64,000 bases of DNA from Deltaproteobacteria bacterium. GTDB lineage: Bacteria > Myxococcota > Kuafuiibacteriia > Kuafuiibacteriales > Kuafuiibacteriaceae. How positions within the stretch are numbered: position 1 is the stretch's first letter; each line of letters begins with the position of its first letter. The translations under genes and the position numbers were made by a program. This document shows, piece after piece, positions 59,858-64,000 of the stretch. The stretch lies in assembly GCA_011526105.1 (NCBI GenBank), contig WYAZ01000135.1, forward strand, positions 1 through 64,000. Direction: 5' to 3'. The notes under the pieces were generated by a model, which saw only the letters and a program-made list of their open reading frames with translations, searched no databases and was not told the origin of the DNA.

Positions 59858-60294
59858 TGCCGGTCCTGGTCACGCGACGACGCCGACGCGGGGCGCGCGG
59901 CGGCGACCTTCCGCGGATGAAGCGCGCCGTTCAGAAGACCCTCGAGGTCGAGGGGGCGGAGGGCCGCGAGGTCTCGCTCCTGGTCACCGACGACAAAGAG
60001 ATCCACGAGCTGAACCGAACCTGGAGACAGAAGGACAAGCCGACGGACGTGCTCGCCTTTGCGCTCGATGAAGCCGGAGAGTCCTTTGGTCCCATCGGCG
60101 ACGTGGTGGTGAGCGTCGAGCGGGCCCGCGCACAGGCGAAGAGCCGTCGGGTCGAGCTCGACCATGAACTCGAGCTGCTCGTCGTGCACGGCACCCTGCA
60201 TCTGCTCGGCTACGACCACGAAGAGGCCGAAGAGGCGAGGTTGATGCGGCGCAGGACCCGCCAAATACGCCGTATTCTCAGCCGTTTGGAATGA
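59857..60294 (+). CDS. ybeY: Endoribonuclease YbeY
   Basis: 145-residue metal-dependent rRNA maturation nuclease (16S 3' end). The zinc-site HGTLHLLGYDH (H-x3-H-x5-H) and the preceding LELLVVHG strand are diagnostic. The N-terminal half has SLLVTDDKEIHELNRTWRQKDKPTDVLAFAL, also canonical. The ATG at 59857 shares one base with the pgpH stop (TGATG). pgpH-ybeY adjacency is a conserved arrangement; phoH, often next to them, is not in this window. Confidence 0.96.
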   Translation: MPVLVTRRRRRGARGGDLPRMKRAVQKTLEVEGAEGREVSLLVTDDKEIHELNRTWRQKDKPTDVLAFALDEAGESFGPIGDVVVSVERARAQAKSRRVELDHELELLVVHGTLHLLGYDHEEAEEARLMRRRTRQIRRILSRLE

Positions 60295-60337
60295 GAACCG
60301 ACGCCTCGCGAAACCCCGAAGGGCGGGGCCCTAGACA

Positions 60338-60366
60338 TTGACACCGCATCGCATCGCGTCGAGATT
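60338..60366 (+). promoter_or_regulatory. Candidate promoter of the nuoD-pyrC unit
   Basis: Perfect TTGACA (60338-60343), 17-bp spacer, GAGATT (60361-60366). It would start transcription about 3 bases before the nuoD ATG at 60376, which has no Shine-Dalgarno, suggesting a near-leaderless message or that translation starts later, at 60508. Confidence 0.35.
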
Positions 60367-60375
60367 CTGCGCCCT

Positions 60376-61668
60376 ATGACCGCGCATGACGCAGTGTCCT
60401 CGCATGTCTCCGATGCTCCCCAGCCGCTCTCTGAGCTGAAGCTGGGGACGCCTTCGCCTTTGCCGGAGCTCGGGGCGTTTGGTCTCGAGCCGGAAGGCTC
60501 CTCCAAGATGGTCATCGACATGGGTCCTTCGCACCCGGCGATGCACGGCACGGTGAAGATCCGGGTTCGCCTCGACGGCGAGAAGATCGAGCGCGCCGAC
60601 GTGGACGTGGGTTATCTGCATCGCGGCTTCGAGAAGAGCGCGGAGAACGCCACCTGGACGATGGTGTTTCCGTACACCGATCGCCTGAACTACAACTCCG
60701 CCTTCATCAACAACGTGGGCTACGCCATGGCGGTGGAGAAGCTGATGGGCCTGAAGGTGCCCACGCGCGCCGAGTACCTTCGGGTCATCGCGTCCGAGAT
60801 CTCGCGGATGTCCGACCACTGCACTTGCGTGGGGGCCTCCGCGATGGAGCTCGCGGCCTTCACCGGCATGCTCTACCTCATCGAGGGCCGAGACATGCTG
60901 TGGGATTCGGCCGAGGAGCTCTGCGGGGCACGGCTCACGGTGTCCTACGTGCGCATCGGCGGCGTGGTCGGCGATCAGCCCGACGGCTTCGATGTGCGTC
61001 TCAGGAAGCGTCTCGATGACGTCATGGAACTCTGTGACGACGTGGAGAACCTCATGAACAGGAACCGCATCTTCCTCGATCGCATGAAGGGGGTGGGCGT
61101 GGTGCGGAAGGAAGACGCCGTGAGCTGGGGCTGGACCGGCCCGTGTCTGCGCAGCACCGGCATTCAGTACGACGTCCGCTCGGCGCACCCGTACTCGATC
61201 TACGACCGCCTGAAGTTCGAGGTCCCGGTGGGGACCAACGGCGACAACTTCGACCGGTATTTGGTGCGCATGCACGAGATCCGCCAGAGCCGTGAGATCA
61301 TCCTGCAGTGTCTCGATCAGATCAAAGACACGCCGCCCGAACTCGAAGTCGACGATCCGCGCGTGCATCTGCCCAACAAGGAGAAGGTGCACACCGCGAT
61401 CGAAGAGCTGATGAATCACTTCAAGATCATCATCGACGGCATTCAGGTCCCCAAGGGCGAGGCCTACGCCTATGTGGAAGGCGCCAACGGAGAGCTCGGC
61501 TTCTACATCGTCTCGGACGGCGGCGGAAAGCCGTGGAAGATCCGCTGTCGGCCGCCTTGCTGGCCCATCACGTCGGCCCTGCAAGACATGATCGAGGGTG
61601 GGCAGCTCGCGGATGTGGTGCCCACCTTCGGGTCGCTCAACATGATCGGCGGAGAATGCGATCGCTGA
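60376..61668 (+). CDS. nuoD: NADH-quinone oxidoreductase subunit D
   Basis: 430-residue 49-kDa subunit of complex I, forming part of the quinone chamber. The family opening DMGPSHPAMHGTVKIRVRLDGE, GYLHRGFEKSAE, YTDRLNYNSAFINNVGYA, SRMSDHCTCVG, GGVVGDQPDGF and the terminal GGECDR are typical. An N-terminal extension of about 44 residues precedes the homology; the ATG at 60508 with GGAAGG ten bases upstream is a good alternative start. No other nuo gene is in the window, so this copy stands alone and overlaps a pyrimidine gene by 13 bp. Confidence 0.94.
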   Translation: MTAHDAVSSHVSDAPQPLSELKLGTPSPLPELGAFGLEPEGSSKMVIDMGPSHPAMHGTVKIRVRLDGEKIERADVDVGYLHRGFEKSAENATWTMVFPYTDRLNYNSAFINNVGYAMAVEKLMGLKVPTRAEYLRVIASEISRMSDHCTCVGASAMELAAFTGMLYLIEGRDMLWDSAEELCGARLTVSYVRIGGVVGDQPDGFDVRLRKRLDDVMELCDDVENLMNRNRIFLDRMKGVGVVRKEDAVSWGWTGPCLRSTGIQYDVRSAHPYSIYDRLKFEVPVGTNGDNFDRYLVRMHEIRQSREIILQCLDQIKDTPPELEVDDPRVHLPNKEKVHTAIEELMNHFKIIIDGIQVPKGEAYAYVEGANGELGFYIVSDGGGKPWKIRCRPPCWPITSALQDMIEGGQLADVVPTFGSLNMIGGECDR

Positions 61669-62990
61669 CCATCCGCGGGGGCCTGCTCGCGCTTCCCGCT
61701 CTTTCCGGCACCGGCGAAGTTCGCATCCAGGCCGGTGACCTGCAGATCACAGACGGCACCATCACCCAGCTCGGCTTGGTCTCGAAGGATGTCGGAGAGA
61801 TCGTTGATGCGCGTGGCCTGCTCGTCATGCCGGGGGTCATCGATCCTCAAGTGCACTTCCGTGAGCCGGGTGCCACACACAAAGAAGACCTCGCCAGTGG
61901 TTCGCGCGCTTGCGCGGCGGGCGGAGTGACCGCGTTTCTCGAGATGCCCAACACGAACCCCACGACCACCACGCTCGAGACCATGGCGTGGAAGAAGGCG
62001 AGGGCGGCAGAGACTTCGCTGGTCGACTATGGCTTCTTCATTGGCGCCACCCCCGACAACCTCGAGGTCTTGAACACGGTCGAACAGGTCTGCGGCATCA
62101 AGGTCTTCATGGGCTCGTCCACCGGGACCCTGCTCATCTCGGAGCAACAGGACCTCGAGCGCATCTTCGCCCACGGCTCGCGCTTGATCGCGGTGCACGC
62201 CGAGGACGAAGCTCGGTTGCTCGAGCGCAAGGCTCAGTTTGGTCCCGATGCGAAGGTGTCCCAGCATTCGGACATTCGCGACGCCGAGACCGCCGTGCTG
62301 GCTACGCTTCGAGCGCTCTTGCTCTCGGAGAAGCACAATCGCCGCCTCCACATCCTGCACATGACCACCAAGGATGAGGCTGAGCTCTTGCGCACGCGAG
62401 GCAAGGGCAACGGCCGTGTCAGCTGTGAGGTCTGTCCGCAGCACTTGGTGCTCCACGCGCCCGAGGTCTACGAACGACTCGGAACTCGGGGCCAGATGAA
62501 CCCGCCCATCCGGAGCGCCGAACACTCCGCCGGGCTATGGGCCGCGTTCAATTCGGGCCTCATCGACTGCATCGCGACCGATCACGCGCCTCACACGCTC
62601 GACGAAAAGGCCAAGCCCTACGGCCAAGCCCCCAGCGGCATGCCGGGCGTGGAGACCTCGCTCGCGGTGATGCTCGACGCCGCGCATCGCGGTCTGACCA
62701 AGCCCGAGCGCGTGGTGCATCACATGACGCAAGGCCCGGCCGACTGTTACCGTATCCAGCGCAAAGGTCGGCTCGAGCTCGGCTTCGATGGCGACATCGC
62801 GTTGGTCGATCTGAAGAAGACCCGCCGCATCGAGGACGGCAAGATCCGATCGAAGTGCGGATGGAACCCGTTCGAGGGCGTGCCGCTCACCGGCTGGCCG
62901 GTAGCCACGTTCGTGCGCGGGGCTGCGGTGTATCGAGACGGCGAACTCATCGAGGGCCCGAAGGCGCAGGCGATCGTCTTCGAGGGGTGA
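61656..62990 (+). CDS. pyrC: Dihydroorotase
   Basis: 444-residue amidohydrolase of pyrimidine synthesis. The metal site reads VIDPQVHFREPG (Gln where the first His of HxH is usual, a known variant), with carboxylated Lys in IKVFMGSSTGT, His in AVHAEDE and HILHM, and Asp in IATDHAPHT. Length and these motifs fit class I dihydroorotase or an AllB-like relative; orotate-specific residues cannot be checked by eye. The ATG at 61656 sits 13 bases inside nuoD, so the two are translationally linked. It ends 8 bases before the convergent LysR gene. Confidence 0.9.
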   Translation: MRSLTIRGGLLALPALSGTGEVRIQAGDLQITDGTITQLGLVSKDVGEIVDARGLLVMPGVIDPQVHFREPGATHKEDLASGSRACAAGGVTAFLEMPNTNPTTTTLETMAWKKARAAETSLVDYGFFIGATPDNLEVLNTVEQVCGIKVFMGSSTGTLLISEQQDLERIFAHGSRLIAVHAEDEARLLERKAQFGPDAKVSQHSDIRDAETAVLATLRALLLSEKHNRRLHILHMTTKDEAELLRTRGKGNGRVSCEVCPQHLVLHAPEVYERLGTRGQMNPPIRSAEHSAGLWAAFNSGLIDCIATDHAPHTLDEKAKPYGQAPSGMPGVETSLAVMLDAAHRGLTKPERVVHHMTQGPADCYRIQRKGRLELGFDGDIALVDLKKTRRIEDGKIRSKCGWNPFEGVPLTGWPVATFVRGAAVYRDGELIEGPKAQAIVFEG

Positions 62991-62998
62991 GCCGGTCG

Positions 62999-63916
62999 CT
63001 ACTCCGCGCCGGTCTCCTTCGCCCGCAAACGCCGAAACCGCGTGCGTGCCGCTTCCACTAGACGTTGGCCCGCAGGCGAAAGCTGCGCGGTCTTGCGCGT
63101 GAACACGCCGGCGGTGAGCGGGCTCGGTCCGCCGATGAGCGGCCGCACCCGAACCCCCTTGGGCAAGAACGCGGTGCGGAAGCGGCTCACGATGGCCACC
63201 CCAAAACCGCGCGAGACCAACTCGACGATGCGCGGGGTCGAGCCCACCTCGAAGACCGCGTTGAGTCTCAGCGTGTGCGCGCTGAACTCGCGCTCGATGC
63301 GATCACGCGCCGGTCCGGCTTGATTCACGATGAGCGGCACGCCATCGAGGTCGACGAGCCGCACCTCGGCCGGAAAACGTCGGCTCATCGCGTCCGGGAT
63401 GATCACCGCCCACTCGAGGGGTCCGAGCACCTCGAACCGAAGCGACTTCGGCACGGTCTCCGAGACGTTGCCAAAGCCGAGGTCGACCTCGCCGCTCGCG
63501 ACGCCGTCGAGGAGACGCGCCTCGGGATACTCCACGACCTTGAGTGGGAGCTTGGGATCGTCCGCGCGGATCTCGAGCAAGAGGTCAGCGATGAGATCGA
63601 AGGCCCCGGGGAGAGCGCCCACCCTCAGGGCGCGGTGCGCCTCGGACACCAGGTCGCGGGTCTCGGTCATCCACTCGTCCCACCTCGACAAGAGCAAGCG
63701 GGCTTGCTCGGTCAGTTGTTCCCCCTCGGGGGTCAAAACCCCCTCCCGCTGGCCGGGGGCCCGGCGCATCAGCTCTGGAGCGCCAAAGGCCTCTCTCAGC
63801 TCACGCAGGTAGCGGTTGTAAGTGGCCCTGGACCTTCCCGTTCTCGTGGCCGCCCCCTGGATGGAGCGCGTCTCGGCGACCTCCAGGAGGGCCTCGAGAT
63901 GGGATCGGGTGATCAT
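62999..63916 (-). CDS. LysR-family transcriptional regulator
   Basis: 305-residue LysR regulator. The winged helix-turn-helix is at the N-terminus (SHLEALLEVAETRSIQGAATRTGRSRATYNRYLREL), followed by the linker helix and a periplasmic-binding-like effector domain (ALRVGALPGAFDLIADLLLEI, DLGFGNVSETV, VRLVDLDGVPLIVNQ). The ATG at 63916 is preferred since it begins directly before the HTH; GTG 63940 is in frame. A near-perfect 24-bp palindrome at 63921-63944 covers the start region and is probably its operator. The target gene lies beyond the window edge. Confidence 0.92.
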   Translation of the reverse strand: MITRSHLEALLEVAETRSIQGAATRTGRSRATYNRYLRELREAFGAPELMRRAPGQREGVLTPEGEQLTEQARLLLSRWDEWMTETRDLVSEAHRALRVGALPGAFDLIADLLLEIRADDPKLPLKVVEYPEARLLDGVASGEVDLGFGNVSETVPKSLRFEVLGPLEWAVIIPDAMSRRFPAEVRLVDLDGVPLIVNQAGPARDRIEREFSAHTLRLNAVFEVGSTPRIVELVSRGFGVAIVSRFRTAFLPKGVRVRPLIGGPSPLTAGVFTRKTAQLSPAGQRLVEAARTRFRRLRAKETGAE

Positions 63917-63920
63917 CGGG

Positions 63921-63944
63921 ATATGTATAATGCATGACACATAT
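63921..63944. promoter_or_regulatory. Palindromic candidate operator of the LysR gene
   Basis: ATATGTATAATG and its mirror half CATGACACATAT match at 10 of 12 positions, with ATGCAT at the exact centre. AT-rich in a GC-rich setting and just upstream of the regulator start. It suits autoregulation or control of a divergent gene past 64000. Confidence 0.5.
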
Positions 63945-64000
63945 AATGGCTATGAGCGTTTCATCTTGTGGTCATACGCCGGGAGGCTCAACCTGGCTCG

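Overview
The window is a high-GC (roughly two-thirds G+C by eye) chromosomal segment that reads as a member of the Myxococcota, most likely the Polyangiales (Sandaracinus-like). The evidence is an mglBA polarity operon beside an AgmX/PglI-type lipoprotein, Ser/Thr kinases with the myxobacterial HRDISP catalytic loop, about eleven lipoproteins (several with Asp/Ala/Gly/Thr-rich linkers after the lipobox), and an exosortase-type asparagine synthase. No insertion sequence, prophage, integrase or CRISPR array is visible. Gene density is high and many neighbours share start and stop codons (ATGA, GTGA or TGATG overlaps).

Layout. 0.1-2.7 kb: a large Cys-rich lipoprotein, with a palindrome upstream of its start. 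2.9-5.6 kb: nnr-tsaE-lipoprotein, translationally coupled. 5.6-8.7 kb: a five-domain S1 protein coupled to a SLC13-type transporter. 8.8-13.5 kb: a small lipoprotein, an RpoH-like sigma factor whose Shine-Dalgarno lies in a perfect hairpin, then FemAB-like and exosortase-type amidotransferase genes. 13.6-21.2 kb: a signalling block made of a HEAT-repeat/proline-tyrosine heptad protein, a degenerate HD-GYP protein sharing a similar N-terminal layout, and a convergent kinase-MshEN-REC-DUF4388 fusion. 21.3-25.8 kb: DNA polymerase I (proofreading residues apparently lost) followed by a GAF histidine kinase. 25.9-30.3 kb: lipoproteins, a Nudix hydrolase, tRNA-Lys(TTT) and mutY.

30.4-33.9 kb: mglB-mglA (mglA with a TTG start) running into a convergent kinase with two cyclic-nucleotide-binding domains. 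33.9-36.4 kb: small envelope proteins and an acyl-ACP thioesterase whose start codon overlaps that of a divergent Rep/UvrD helicase. 38.6-40.8 kb: a small unknown gene, then a two-gene lipoprotein operon (CBM9-like). 40.8-49.6 kb: the largest unit, a 526-bp leader holding two operator-like palindromes followed by two tandem giant metzincin-like lipoprotein metalloproteases and a strong terminator. 49.7-53.8 kb: a TTG-start lipoprotein, an RlmI-type methyltransferase, a proline-rich protein and a 41-residue basic protein. 53.9-60.3 kb: pcnB-speA, divergent from a 7TM-HD (PgpH) phosphodiesterase coupled to ybeY. 60.4-63.9 kb: a stand-alone nuoD overlapping a dihydroorotase gene, and a LysR regulator with a near-perfect palindrome over its upstream region.

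Most of the window is housekeeping. The parts most likely to hold undescribed biology are the multidomain kinase and HEAT/HD-GYP block, the tandem metalloprotease pair with its leader, the mglBA neighbourhood, the candidate RNA thermometer and the 41-residue basic protein. All functional statements rest on reading motifs; no database search was run.
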